Shown: in pieces, positions 42,498 through 51,945 of the stretch
How the letters are laid out: every line of letters begins with the position of its first letter
Numbering within the stretch: the stretch's first letter is position 1
NCBI GenBank assembly: GCA_018262195.1
Contig: JAGTRS010000009.1
Span: forward strand, 62,001-126,000
Direction of reading: 5' to 3'
DNA length: 64,000 bases
Origin: Pseudomonadota bacterium
GTDB lineage: Bacteria; Pseudomonadota; Gammaproteobacteria; Burkholderiales; Rhodocyclaceae
Translations under genes and position numbers: made by a program
Notes under the pieces: model-generated
Told to the model about the DNA's origin: nothing
Databases searched by the model: none
The model's input: only the letters and a program-made list of their open reading frames with translations

Positions 42498-44612
42498 ATG
42501 GATATCGTAAATAACTCTCTCATTTCCTGGAGTTTTGGGTTAGCCGCTCTTGCTTACCTGTCGCTTTCTGCCTACCTTTTTTCATTCGGCAGGGATTGGC
42601 GCGCAAGTATCTGGGCTCGCCGTATAGTTATTGCGGCCGGCCTTTCCACCATCTGGGCAGCATCAGCCTTTCTTGCTGCACAAGGTTCGCAGTCATTGAT
42701 GGTGCTAACCTCCTCATTGCTCGATGTCCTTCGATACGGAGCTTGGTACGCATTCTTAATATCGATCCTGGCACCCAAGACAGCTTCGATTGAAACGAAA
42801 TCGGTGATAGCTCCGTGGCTCCCGAACACCTGCTGGGTATTGGTTGGGGCCGGGATATTCATGCAGTTTGCCCTCGCCACCGGATGGTTATTGCCGCAAG
42901 AATGGTTGCGTACACTGATTTTCCACGGATTAGCAGAGGCCGTCGTTGGCCTAATCCTGATTGAGCATCTGTTTCGAACAGTGGCTGAAGACTCTCGCTG
43001 GAATATCAAGCCACTTTGCTTGGCCTTGTTATTCCAATTCGGTTTTGACATCTATCTATTTTCAGATGCGGTGATGTTTAACCGAATCGACGGAGACGCC
43101 CTAACAGTACGCGGATTTGTTCACGCGACAACCGTTCCTCTGCTCATGCTTTCTACGGAACGAAGCAAGGACTGGACGTCAAAAATCCGCCTGTCACAAA
43201 AAGCTGCCTTCCATTCCGTTACGCTTCTCTTTTCTGGCGTGTACCTGTTGTTTATGGCAGGCGTCGGATATTACGTCCGCTATTTTGGTGGCGAATGGGG
43301 ACATGCATTCCAACTGGCTCTATTCGTTGTTGGCATGCTCGTCTTGGGTATCTTGTTGGTTTCTGGCTCAATGCAAGCCAAGCTTAAGGTGCTAGTGGGC
43401 AAGCATTTTTTTCGGTACCGTTACGATTATCGTGAAGAATGGCTTCGCTTCACCCAAACGCTTACCACTCTGGACTCTCCGCAATCAATGGGGGAGCATG
43501 TAATAAGGGGCTTGGCAAACATGGTGGAAAGCCCGGCAGGAGCCTTGTGGCTCCGAAACTCAACTCAGGACTATTTCTACCAAAATGCCAGCTGGAACCT
43601 TCCTGAATGCACAGGCAAGGAACTGGTTAACTCCTCCTTGTGCCAATTCCTGATTGCAAGCGGATGGGTCATTAATCTGGAAGAGTATCGTTGCTTCCCG
43701 GCCCGCTATAACGGCCTTGAAATTCCGGAGTGGCTCTCAGAGCTTCCCAATGCCTGGCTGATTGTCCCGTTGATGGTCGGAAGCGAAATACAAGGCTTCG
43801 TCATCCTCGCCAGTTCACGTACGCCAATCAACGTGAACTGGGAGGTCAACGATCTCTTGCGAACAGCAGGCTGCCAAGCTGCGAGTTTCCTGGCAAAAAT
43901 GCAGGCAACAGAGGCATTACTTGAGGTTCGAAAATTCGATGCCTTTAACAAGATGTCAGCATTTGTCGTCCATGACCTCAAAAATATCGTTACGCAGCTT
44001 TCTTTGATGCTTAAGAATGCAGAGCGCCATTCCGGCAATCCGGAGTTCCAGCAAGATATGCTGATGACCGTAGATCATGCGGTTGAGCGTATGCGCCAGC
44101 TCATGTTGCAACTACGTGAAGGCGCAAAGCCTCCAGGCGGTATCTGTGGAGTCAATCTTGCCGAAGTCATTCAGCGGATTCAAAAAGACAAAATTAGCCA
44201 AGGACGGTCGCTGGAAGTCCGTATCGACGATCAGTTGATCGCTCGAGGCCATGATGAGCGACTGGAGCGCGTTCTTGGGCATCTCGTACAAAATGCCCTT
44301 GATGCCTCACCACCGGACGGTAAAGTCTGGATCAGTGTGGAACGAAAGAACGACAAGGCAGCTGTCGAAGTTGGCGACAATGGTCATGGAATGTCGAAGG
44401 AGTTCATTCGTGACCGCCTTTTCAAGCCATTCCAAAGTACAAAAGAAGCGGGAATGGGTATCGGTGCTTACGAAAGCGCCCAGTATATTCGCGAGCTGGG
44501 TGGCGAGATGCTTGTTGATAGCGAGCTTGGTCAAGGAACTCGCATCACGATTTACCTACCCTTGTTTGTCATTCGTACTGAATCCGATCTAAGAGAAAGA
44601 GAAGTTGCGTGA
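42498..44612 (+). CDS. prsK: XrtA/PEP-CTERM system histidine kinase PrsK
   Basis: A 704-residue membrane sensor kinase. Residues 1-300 are mostly membrane segments (about ten). A GAF-like domain follows (about 320-480, with LWLRNSTQDYFYQNASWNLP), then a HisKA domain with His492 in FVVHDLKNIVTQL, and the HATPase domain: HLVQNALDASPPDGKV (N box), GDNGHGMSKEF (G1), LFKPFQSTKEAGMGIGAYES (F and G2). It phosphorylates PrsR and so sets expression of PEP-CTERM and EPS genes. It overlaps prsR by 4 bases. The signal it senses is unknown. Confidence 0.95.
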   Translation: MDIVNNSLISWSFGLAALAYLSLSAYLFSFGRDWRASIWARRIVIAAGLSTIWAASAFLAAQGSQSLMVLTSSLLDVLRYGAWYAFLISILAPKTASIETKSVIAPWLPNTCWVLVGAGIFMQFALATGWLLPQEWLRTLIFHGLAEAVVGLILIEHLFRTVAEDSRWNIKPLCLALLFQFGFDIYLFSDAVMFNRIDGDALTVRGFVHATTVPLLMLSTERSKDWTSKIRLSQKAAFHSVTLLFSGVYLLFMAGVGYYVRYFGGEWGHAFQLALFVVGMLVLGILLVSGSMQAKLKVLVGKHFFRYRYDYREEWLRFTQTLTTLDSPQSMGEHVIRGLANMVESPAGALWLRNSTQDYFYQNASWNLPECTGKELVNSSLCQFLIASGWVINLEEYRCFPARYNGLEIPEWLSELPNAWLIVPLMVGSEIQGFVILASSRTPINVNWEVNDLLRTAGCQAASFLAKMQATEALLEVRKFDAFNKMSAFVVHDLKNIVTQLSLMLKNAERHSGNPEFQQDMLMTVDHAVERMRQLMLQLREGAKPPGGICGVNLAEVIQRIQKDKISQGRSLEVRIDDQLIARGHDERLERVLGHLVQNALDASPPDGKVWISVERKNDKAAVEVGDNGHGMSKEFIRDRLFKPFQSTKEAGMGIGAYESAQYIRELGGEMLVDSELGQGTRITIYLPLFVIRTESDLREREVA

Positions 44613-45967
44613 CTACTGAACGGCCTCGCCCCCTGCTCATCGTTGAAGATGACCTCGCGTTGCAAAAACAGCTTCGTTGGTCATTTGACCAATACGAGAC
44701 ACTGACTGCGGCCGACCGCGAGAGTGCTCTGACGCAGATCCATCGACATGCCCCCCCGGTAGTAACCATGGACCTCGGGCTTCCTCCGGATGCCGACTCG
44801 GTTTCAGAAGGATTTCGCCTTCTGGAACAAATACTTGCATCAGCCCCAGACACAAAAGTCATCGTCCTGACTGGCCAGAATGATCGCACGAATGCCTTGC
44901 GCGCCATTGCGCTCGGCGCCTACGACTTTTTTGCCAAGCCGTTCGAACCCGAATTGCTGGCACTGACCATCGATCGCGCCTTCCGCCTCCATGACTTGCA
45001 GCAGGAAAACCGGCGCCTCCATGCCTCTCAGCACCCAACTGCGCTCGGCGGCCTGTTGACACGCGACGCCGGAATGCAACGCGTTTGCCGGACCATTGAA
45101 AAGGTCGCCAACAGCAACGCCACTGTTCTTCTGCTTGGCGAGAGCGGTACAGGCAAGGAGCTTCTGGCCCGAGGCCTGCATGAATCATCGCCACGAGCGA
45201 AAGAACGCTTCGTCGCCATCAACTGCGCTGCAATTCCCGAGAATCTTTTGGAAAGTGAGTTGTTCGGCTATGAGAAAGGTGCCTTCACCGGTGCCGCCAA
45301 GACCACGCCAGGCAAAATTGAAACAGCGAACGGCGGCACGCTGATGTTGGACGAAATCGGAGATCTCCCCCTACCGCTCCAATCTAAGCTGCTTCGATTC
45401 TTGCAAGAGCGGGTAGTAGAACGCCTTGGCGGACGGCAGGAAATTCCCGTCGACGTTCGCATTGTCTGTGCTACCCATCAGGATTTGAAAACCCAGATCA
45501 GCGACGGGCGTTTTCGGGAAGATTTATTTTACCGCCTTGCCGAAATCGTCATCCCGATCCCCCCGCTACGTGAGCGCCTAGGCGACCCGGCGCTACTAGC
45601 ACACGCCTTCGTGCACAAGTTTGCCGGTGAACAAAAACGCGGCAGTATGGCACTCGGTGAAGATGCTGTTCGCGCCATCGAAGCCCATCGATGGCCTGGA
45701 AATGTCCGAGAATTGGAGAACTGCGTCAAACGAGCAGTCATCATGGCAGATAGTTCCCGCATTACGCGAGAGGATATTGGGCTAGACAGTAACGCTGAAG
45801 ATGAGATCGAGTTCATCGACTTGCGGAAGGTACGAGATGATGCCGAGCGTCAGGCAATCGTCACTGCACTGGGCCGGGCAAACGGCAATCTTCTGAAAAC
45901 TGCCGAGATTCTGGGAATAAGTCGCCCCACCCTCTATGATTTGATGCATCGACTTGGCTTGAAATAA
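44609..45967 (+). CDS. prsR: PEP-CTERM-box response regulator PrsR (sigma-54 activator)
   Basis: A 452-residue NtrC-type activator starting at GTG 44609. The receiver has the phospho-acceptor Asp55 in TMDLGLP and the conserved Lys in FFAKPFEPE. The AAA+ domain has Walker A GESGTGKELL, the sigma-54 contact motif GAFTGA (224-229) and Walker B GGTLMLDEIGDLP. The Fis-type helix-turn-helix is LKTAEILGISRPTLYDLMHRLGLK. It should bind upstream enhancers and open sigma-54 promoters; a good candidate target lies at 51872-51887. Confidence 0.96.
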   Translation: MTTERPRPLLIVEDDLALQKQLRWSFDQYETLTAADRESALTQIHRHAPPVVTMDLGLPPDADSVSEGFRLLEQILASAPDTKVIVLTGQNDRTNALRAIALGAYDFFAKPFEPELLALTIDRAFRLHDLQQENRRLHASQHPTALGGLLTRDAGMQRVCRTIEKVANSNATVLLLGESGTGKELLARGLHESSPRAKERFVAINCAAIPENLLESELFGYEKGAFTGAAKTTPGKIETANGGTLMLDEIGDLPLPLQSKLLRFLQERVVERLGGRQEIPVDVRIVCATHQDLKTQISDGRFREDLFYRLAEIVIPIPPLRERLGDPALLAHAFVHKFAGEQKRGSMALGEDAVRAIEAHRWPGNVRELENCVKRAVIMADSSRITREDIGLDSNAEDEIEFIDLRKVRDDAERQAIVTALGRANGNLLKTAEILGISRPTLYDLMHRLGLK

Positions 45968-45992
45968 CAGTACTTCTGAAAAGAGACAAACC

Positions 45993-48767
45993 ATGAAAAT
46001 CTCACGCCCGATATTATCAAAGACCGTTTCAACGTTGTTGCTGGCACTGGTTCTCAGTGCTTGTGGCGGCGAATCGCCAGAAAGCCTCATCGCATCAAGC
46101 AAAGGCTACCTAGCCAAGAACGATACCAAGGCAGCGATTATTCAACTCAAAAATGCGCTACAGCAAAATCCCAACCTCGGTGAAGCACGCTTTCTCCTTG
46201 GTTCGGCGCTGCTCGAAAACGGTGACCTTTCGGGAGCCGAACTCGAATTGCGCAAGGCATTGGAACTCAAGCACTCTGCCGACGCTGTAGTGCCGCTACT
46301 CGCCCGCTCCTTGCTGGGCAGAGGCCAAGCAAAAAAACTGATTGACGAATTCGGAAAGACTACACTTTCAGGCGGGGTACCACAGGCAGCCCTGAATACC
46401 TCGCTGAGCGCAGCATATGCCGGCCTCGGGAAACCAGACATGGCAAAAGCATTGCTTGCCGAAGCACTAAAAAGCAGTCCTGACTACATCCCCGCTCGCC
46501 TCGCCGAGATTCGTGAGGCCATCGCAGCCCGCGATGCAGCAACAGCAAAATCAAAAACAGATGCGCTGCTGGCTCAACAACCTGCTAATCCAGAAGCTCT
46601 GTTTATCAAAGGTGGGCTTTTGGCACTAGATGGCGATGCAGAAGGAGCGCTCGCCCAGTATAAAAAAACCATTGAAACAAAACCCGGTTTCCTGCCTGCC
46701 CATGCAGCAATAATCTTTGCCCTGTTACAAACCAACAAGTCCGATGAAGCCGTTAAGCAGCTTGAGGCGCTAAAAAAAGTTGCGCCCAAGAACCCGCAGA
46801 CCTATTTCCTGGATGCCCAGGTCAATTACCAGCGTAAAGAATACAAAACCGCCCGCGAGTCAGCCCAGCAATTGTTGCGCATGTCACCGAACAACCCGAA
46901 CAGCCTACAGATCGCTGGTGCCATTGAATACCAGCTGGGCGCCTACTTGCAGGCCGAAACCTACCTCGCCAGAGCCTTGCAATCCGACCCCCAACTCCAG
47001 ATGGCTAGGCGCTTGCTGGTTGCAAGCCATCTGCGCGCGGGACAGCCCGTCAAGGCTATCGAAGCAATTCAGCCTGTTTTGAATACCATCGACAAAGATT
47101 CGGCGTTTCTTACCTTGGCCGGCGAAGCCTATCTTCAGAATGGCGAGCCTAACAAGGCCGCTGAATACTTCTCCAAGGCCGCCAAATTGGAACCAGAAAA
47201 TCCCTCAAAGAAAACCTCGCTTGCCTTGGCGCACCTCGCCCAAGGGAATTTCGAGTCCGGTTTCCAGGAACTCGAGAAGATTTCTGCGGCGGACAAAGGT
47301 ATCACTGCTGACCTGGCGCTGATTACTGCACATCTGAAAAACAACCAAATGGACAAAGCGCTTCTGGCAATCGATGCCCTTGAAAAGAAGCAACCCGACA
47401 ACCCGGCAACGCACAATTTGCGCGCCCGTGCCCTGCTTGCAAAAAAGGACATTTCAGGAGCCCGGAAGAGTTTCGAGAGAGCCATTGCACTCAAGCCCAC
47501 CTTCTATCCTGCTGTAGCCAGCTTGGCAGGGCTTGATTTACTCGACAAAAAACCAGAAGAAGCACGCAAGCGGTTCGAAGCCCTGCTCGCAGCGGACCCA
47601 AAGAACACTCAAGCCCTGCTCGCGCTCGCTGAAATGGCATCTGCCGAAAGCGGAAAATCTGATGAAGTGATCGCCTTAATCGGAAAAGCCATCAATGCTG
47701 CGCCCAGTGATGCGCCCCCACGATTAGCCTTGATTCAGTATCACTTGAAAAGCAAGGATAATAAGAAAGCACTTTCCGCTGCCAACGAAGCTTTGTCGGC
47801 CATGCCGGAAAAACCGGAAATTCTGGAGGCATTGGGACGCGTCCAACAACTGTCAGGCGACCTAAATCAAGCCTCGACAACCTACGGAAAAATGGCAGTG
47901 CTCCAGCCGGCCTCACCGGTTCCATTGCTTCGACTGGCAGAAGTCCAGTTTGCCAACAAGAACAAAGACGAAGGTATCAAGAGTCTTAGAAAAGCTCTTG
48001 AAATCAAACCTGATCTTCTGGATGCTCAGCGCGCGCTTATTCAGGTGGCGATTGAGAACAAAAACACTACCGAGGCATTGAACATCGCCAAAACAGTACA
48101 GAAACAACGGCCAAAGGAAGCCTCCGGTTATCTGCTAGAAGGAACGGTATACGCTGCCAACAAAGCGTGGAACGAGGCAATCGGCGCGTTCCGAAATGGC
48201 CTGAAGGAAGCTCCGGCGCCTGAATTGGCGATGAGGCTGCACGGCGCCATGCTTAGCTCCGGAAATGCGACGGAAGCGGAAAAGCAAGCAGCTAGCTGGC
48301 TAAAAGATCATCCGAAAGATGTCGCATTCCGAATGTATATGGGCGACCTTGCATCAAGTGCAAAAAACTTCCCATTGGCTGTTGTTCATTACCAAAGCGC
48401 ACTCAATCTTCAACCACAGAACGCACTGATTCTCAACAACATGGCTTGGGCAACCGGACAAACAAAGTCGCCAAAAGCGATTGATTTTGCAGAGAAAGCC
48501 AATCAACTGGCACCGAATCAACCTGCGTTCATGGATACGCTTGCCATGCTTCTTGCAGACAAAGGCGAGACCAAGAAAGCCATCGCCATACTAAGAAGCG
48601 CTCTGGACATTGCACCGCAATCTGCAGCCATCCAGCTGAACCTAGCCAAAGTATTGATCGGGGCCGGCAATAAAGAAGATGCACGCAAAGAACTGGATGC
48701 TTTATCCAAGCTAGGAGAAAAATTCTCTGGGCATGCCGAGGTCGCGCAACTTTTGAAAAATCTATAA
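45993..48767 (+). CDS. prsT: PEP-CTERM system TPR lipoprotein PrsT
   Basis: A 924-residue outer-membrane or periplasmic lipoprotein. The lipobox is LVLSAC with Cys24, after the signal MKISRPILSKTVSTLLLALVLSAC. Almost all of the rest is TPR repeats of the form A-x-x-x-x-x-A-L-x-x-x-P-x-N-x-x-A, such as LKNALQQNPNLGEARFLLGSALLENGDLSGAELELRKALELK. It belongs to the large PEP-CTERM-associated TPR family and probably scaffolds export or sorting complexes. It lies 25 bases downstream of prsR. Length and repeat content match the family. Confidence 0.96.
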   Translation: MKISRPILSKTVSTLLLALVLSACGGESPESLIASSKGYLAKNDTKAAIIQLKNALQQNPNLGEARFLLGSALLENGDLSGAELELRKALELKHSADAVVPLLARSLLGRGQAKKLIDEFGKTTLSGGVPQAALNTSLSAAYAGLGKPDMAKALLAEALKSSPDYIPARLAEIREAIAARDAATAKSKTDALLAQQPANPEALFIKGGLLALDGDAEGALAQYKKTIETKPGFLPAHAAIIFALLQTNKSDEAVKQLEALKKVAPKNPQTYFLDAQVNYQRKEYKTARESAQQLLRMSPNNPNSLQIAGAIEYQLGAYLQAETYLARALQSDPQLQMARRLLVASHLRAGQPVKAIEAIQPVLNTIDKDSAFLTLAGEAYLQNGEPNKAAEYFSKAAKLEPENPSKKTSLALAHLAQGNFESGFQELEKISAADKGITADLALITAHLKNNQMDKALLAIDALEKKQPDNPATHNLRARALLAKKDISGARKSFERAIALKPTFYPAVASLAGLDLLDKKPEEARKRFEALLAADPKNTQALLALAEMASAESGKSDEVIALIGKAINAAPSDAPPRLALIQYHLKSKDNKKALSAANEALSAMPEKPEILEALGRVQQLSGDLNQASTTYGKMAVLQPASPVPLLRLAEVQFANKNKDEGIKSLRKALEIKPDLLDAQRALIQVAIENKNTTEALNIAKTVQKQRPKEASGYLLEGTVYAANKAWNEAIGAFRNGLKEAPAPELAMRLHGAMLSSGNATEAEKQAASWLKDHPKDVAFRMYMGDLASSAKNFPLAVVHYQSALNLQPQNALILNNMAWATGQTKSPKAIDFAEKANQLAPNQPAFMDTLAMLLADKGETKKAIAILRSALDIAPQSAAIQLNLAKVLIGAGNKEDARKELDALSKLGEKFSGHAEVAQLLKNL

Positions 48768-48813
48768 TCCGCAATATTTTGAACGCTACTTCAATAAATC
48801 ATAGGAACAAAGA

Positions 48814-50094
48814 ATGACAACCATTGCTGTCGTAGGTTTGGGTTACGTTGGTCTGCCGCTTGCCGTCGAATTTGGCAAAAAATACCGTACGATCGGCCTT
48901 GACCTCTCGCCGGAAAAAATCGCCTGCTACAAAAAGCACTACGACCCAACTGGCGAAGTGAGCTCCGAAGAACTTAAAGCAGCAACACTCCTGGAAGTTG
49001 GGACGGATCCATCCGCACTCAAGGACGCTGATTTCATCGTCGTCGCCGTTCCGACCCCGGTCGACGATGCCCGCCAGCCCGATTTCTCCCCGTTGGTGGG
49101 CTCATCAACCTCAGTCGGGCGGAACCTGAAACAGGGTGCCATCGTGGTTTTCGAATCGACAGTCTACCCAGGCGCAACCGAAGAAATATGCATTCCGATT
49201 ATTGAGAAAGAGTCTGGAAAACGATGGAAGCAGGACTTCTTCGTTGGGTACTCGCCGGAGCGGATTAACCCGGGTGACAAGGAAAGAACAGTCACCAAAA
49301 TCGTCAAGGTAGTTTCTGGTGACACACCAGAAACTTTGGCTAAGGTTCAGGAAATCTATGGCGCTGTTATCACCGCTGGCGTCTATCCCGCTTCCAGTAT
49401 CAAAGTGGCTGAGGCAGCCAAGGTTATCGAAAACACCCAGCGCGACCTCAACATTGCGCTGATGAACGAGCTCGCCATCATCTTCGACAAGATGGACATC
49501 AACACGCTGGAAGTTCTCCAGGCCGCTGGCACCAAGTGGAACTTCCTGCCATTCAGGCCGGGCCTCGTCGGTGGCCACTGCATCGGAGTTGACCCCTATT
49601 ACCTGACCCACAAGGCCCAGAAACTCGGTTATCACCCGGAAGTCATTTTGGCTGGCCGACGCATCAATGACGGCATGGGCAAATTCGTTGCCGAAAAAAC
49701 CATCAAACAAATGGTTCGCAACGGACACCCGGTCAAGGACATGCCTATCATCGTTCTCGGTCTGACCTTCAAGGAGGACTGTCCTGATTTGCGTAATTCA
49801 CGAGTAATAGACGTCATTCAGGAATTGGAATCCTACGGAGCCAAAGTCATAGTTCATGATCCAGTTGCCGAAGCCAAAGAAGCGCGTCATGAATACGGAG
49901 TTGATCTCGTATCCTGGGAAGATCTGCCGAAAGCTGCCGCCATCGTATTGGCCGTAAGTCATCGCGAATTCAAGGCAAGGACAACCAGCGAAATCTTGTC
50001 TAAACTGGAAAAGGGTGGAGTGATTTCCGACGTCAAGAGCATGTTCAACCCTTCTGAGTTTTCAGATTCGGGCATTTCGCTCTGGCGCCTGTAA
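48814..50094 (+). CDS. tviB: TviB/WbpA-type UDP-sugar 6-dehydrogenase
   Basis: A 426-residue nucleotide-sugar dehydrogenase. The NAD-binding region begins VVGLGYVGLPLAVEFGKKY; catalytic Cys256 is in GLVGGHCIGVDPYYLTHKAQKLGY; ending blocks are VLGLTFKEDCPDLRNSRVIDVIQEL and HREFKARTTSEILSKLEKGGVISDVKSMF. The best match by reading is the Vi antigen TviB branch (UDP-GlcNAc/GalNAc to a uronic acid). It would feed the amidotransferases and aminotransferase of the locus. It follows prsT by 46 bases and has AGGAAC upstream of the ATG. Confidence 0.9.
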   Translation: MTTIAVVGLGYVGLPLAVEFGKKYRTIGLDLSPEKIACYKKHYDPTGEVSSEELKAATLLEVGTDPSALKDADFIVVAVPTPVDDARQPDFSPLVGSSTSVGRNLKQGAIVVFESTVYPGATEEICIPIIEKESGKRWKQDFFVGYSPERINPGDKERTVTKIVKVVSGDTPETLAKVQEIYGAVITAGVYPASSIKVAEAAKVIENTQRDLNIALMNELAIIFDKMDINTLEVLQAAGTKWNFLPFRPGLVGGHCIGVDPYYLTHKAQKLGYHPEVILAGRRINDGMGKFVAEKTIKQMVRNGHPVKDMPIIVLGLTFKEDCPDLRNSRVIDVIQELESYGAKVIVHDPVAEAKEARHEYGVDLVSWEDLPKAAAIVLAVSHREFKARTTSEILSKLEKGGVISDVKSMFNPSEFSDSGISLWRL

Positions 50095-50103
50095 GGAGCT
50101 TTC

Positions 50104-51000
50104 ATGAAGCGCTCACTGTCTCAATTCCGAATATTGACCCAATTAACTTGGGTAGTGGGCGTTTCAATTATTTCCCCCCCCCCTGTTGCGGCAGTGGAAA
50201 ACAACAATCAGGCCGAGCGAGCCAGTGTTCTGCGCATTAATGCCCGAAATCTCGAACACGGTGAAAATGGCATCGCCCGTAACCCAGAGAAAGCCGTCGA
50301 GCTCTATTGCGAGGCGGCACGATTAGGTGATGTGGAGGCCCAGTACAATCTGGGATGGATGCTCGCCAATGGGCGTGGCATACCCAGGGACGACGCAACC
50401 GCTGCCTATTTTTTCACCATGGCAGCCAAACAGGGTGATCCACTTGCTCAGCGAATGCTGAGACAAGTTGGCGACCCTGCAGCCTCGCCCCCCTCCTGCT
50501 TGTTCGATACAGAAGGCAATGACATCGTTTCGAGAACCCCCCCTGATCAACGGAGAATCCTCGATCTGGTGACAAAGCTCGCCCCCGAGTACGGCATCTA
50601 TCCCAGGCTCGCAATGGCGGTTATCCGCACCGAGTCCAACTTCAACGCTGCCGCTGTTTCACCGAAAAATGCACAGGGGCTGATGCAACTAATTCCAGAA
50701 ACTGCCGAACGCTTCAATGTAAAGAAACCGTTCGATCCTGAACAGAACATTCGGGGAGGCCTTGCCTATCTACGCTGGCTGCTCGCCTACTTTAAAGGCG
50801 ACATCGCTTTGGTTGCCGCAGCCTATAACGCAGGGGAAGGTGCTGTTAATCGCTATGCCGGCATTCCACCCTACGCCGAAACAAAAGGCTATGTAAAACG
50901 GATTCTTGAACTGTTCCAGCGTGATGAGCATCCCTTCGATGCGAAGGTCACCTCGCCATCACCGGAATGGCAAAAAATCACCAAGAACAGGTTGATGTGA
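50104..51000 (+). CDS. Lytic transglycosylase with Sel1 repeats
   Basis: A 298-residue protein with an N-terminal signal (FRILTQLTWVVGVSIISPPPVAA), two Sel1-type repeats (AVELYCEAARLGDVEAQYNLGWMLANGRGIPRDDATAAYFFTMAAKQGDP) and a C-terminal SLT domain. The catalytic Glu is Glu177 in IRTESNFNAAAVSPKNAQGLMQLIPETAERF, and VAAAYNAGEGAVNRYAGIPPYAETKGYVKRI is the usual end block. It may open peptidoglycan for the polysaccharide export machine or the secreted proteins of the locus. The next gene starts within the last bases (GTGA overlap). Confidence 0.92.
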   Translation: MKRSLSQFRILTQLTWVVGVSIISPPPVAAVENNNQAERASVLRINARNLEHGENGIARNPEKAVELYCEAARLGDVEAQYNLGWMLANGRGIPRDDATAAYFFTMAAKQGDPLAQRMLRQVGDPAASPPSCLFDTEGNDIVSRTPPDQRRILDLVTKLAPEYGIYPRLAMAVIRTESNFNAAAVSPKNAQGLMQLIPETAERFNVKKPFDPEQNIRGGLAYLRWLLAYFKGDIALVAAAYNAGEGAVNRYAGIPPYAETKGYVKRILELFQRDEHPFDAKVTSPSPEWQKITKNRLM

Positions 51001-51770
51001 GCTTTAACGCCATACTCAGAATCACGCTCGCCCTGACGGCAGTTTATTCAGGTCTGGCGGTAGCGGACCTCATGGAAAGCATTGACCGCGTCAAGCCCAG
51101 CATCGTCGTCGTCGGTGTCTTCAACAGAACAAGCAGCCCGCAATTCCAGATGCGCGGCACTGGGTTCATAGTTGCTCCGGGCAACATGGTCGCGACAAAC
51201 GCTCACGTCGCTCCCGAAACACTTGATTCAGCCACTCGAATCGCCTTTCTCTCCCCCACCGAATCTCGCGACAGTTCAAAACTGCGCATTGCCAACGTCA
51301 TCGCACGAGATCGGGATCACGACTTGGCGTTGCTGGCGTTCGACGGCCCTCCACTCTTGCCGGTACGCATCAGCAACTCCGACCCGGTCCGCGAGGGGCA
51401 ATCAATCGCCTTCACCGGTTTTCCGATCGGCGGAGCCTTAGGCTTCTCACCGGTTACGCACCGGGGAACAATTTCTTCAATCACCCCCATTGCAATTCCC
51501 AGTGGGAACTCGAATCAGTTGAACGAAAAACTGATCCATCAATTGAAACGCGGAACATTTAAAATATTCCAACTCGACGCCACCGCCTATCCTGGAAATA
51601 GCGGCAGTCCGGTATTTGATACAGAAACCGGCGATGTGATTGGCGTCATCAACATGGTGTTCATCAAGGGTGTCAAAGAGAGTGTCTTGGCACAACCCTC
51701 GGGAATTAGTTATGCCATTCCTTCGGCTTATCTGAATGAGTTGATTCGATCTGTTTCAGGAAAAAGATAG
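50997..51770 (+). CDS. Trypsin-like serine protease (S1-type)
   Basis: A 257-residue periplasmic protease. I chose GTG 50997, which overlaps the transglycosylase stop and gives the typical signal peptide MSFNAILRITLALTAVYSGLAVA; ATG 50967 is a longer alternative. The catalytic triad is complete: His70 in ATNAHV, Asp109 in DRDHDLALL and Ser202 in AYPGNSGSPVFD. There is no PDZ domain, so it is not HtrA-like in architecture. It may cleave or check exported proteins of the locus; association with the transglycosylase and the Tat-protein cassette is noted. Confidence 0.86.
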   Translation: MSFNAILRITLALTAVYSGLAVADLMESIDRVKPSIVVVGVFNRTSSPQFQMRGTGFIVAPGNMVATNAHVAPETLDSATRIAFLSPTESRDSSKLRIANVIARDRDHDLALLAFDGPPLLPVRISNSDPVREGQSIAFTGFPIGGALGFSPVTHRGTISSITPIAIPSGNSNQLNEKLIHQLKRGTFKIFQLDATAYPGNSGSPVFDTETGDVIGVINMVFIKGVKESVLAQPSGISYAIPSAYLNELIRSVSGKR

Positions 51771-51790
51771 CACTTTGCATACAAGTACTT

Positions 51791-51807
51791 TGTCGGTTTT
51801 CTTTACA
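51791..51807 (+). promoter_or_regulatory. Candidate enhancer site for PrsR (TGT-N11-ACA dyad)
   Basis: The stretch TGTCGGTTTTCTTTACA has outward TGT and ACA arms. It lies 66 bases upstream of the -24 GG and about 90-110 bases upstream of the expected start of transcription, a normal distance for an NtrC-type enhancer. From memory it resembles the conserved element called the PEP-CTERM box in exosortase genomes, but that match could not be checked here. Confidence 0.42.
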
Positions 51808-51871
51808 CCCATCTCACTTTCAAGATAACAGGTGAATTTAACCAGCTGTTTTAACTAACAATAATCACCAG

Positions 51872-51887
51872 CGGCACGGTTCTTGCT
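51872..51887 (+). promoter_or_regulatory. Sigma-54 promoter (-24/-12)
   Basis: CGGCACGGTTCTTGCT matches the consensus TGGCACG-N4-TTGCW at every fixed position except the first. The invariant GG (51873-51874) and GC (51885-51886) are 10 bases apart, exactly the required spacing. Start of transcription is expected near 51898. The window encodes PrsR, a sigma-54 activator, 6 kb away, so control by PrsR is the natural guess. It serves the gene at 51946 and probably the whole cassette to 54736. Confidence 0.82.
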
Positions 51888-51903
51888 TAAGTAAACTCAA
51901 AAC

Positions 51904-51922
51904 TGGCGTTATGAGTACGCCA
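51904..51922 (+). other. Hairpin in the 5' leader of the Tat-protein gene
   Basis: TGGCGT (51904-51909) and ACGCCA (51917-51922) form a 6-bp stem with a 7-base loop. It would be at the very 5' end of the sigma-54 transcript and ends 10 bases before the CAGGAG ribosome-binding site. It could protect the mRNA or tune translation. No T-run follows, so it is not a terminator. Confidence 0.5.
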
Positions 51923-51945
51923 CATCAATGCTTCAGGAGTCTAAC

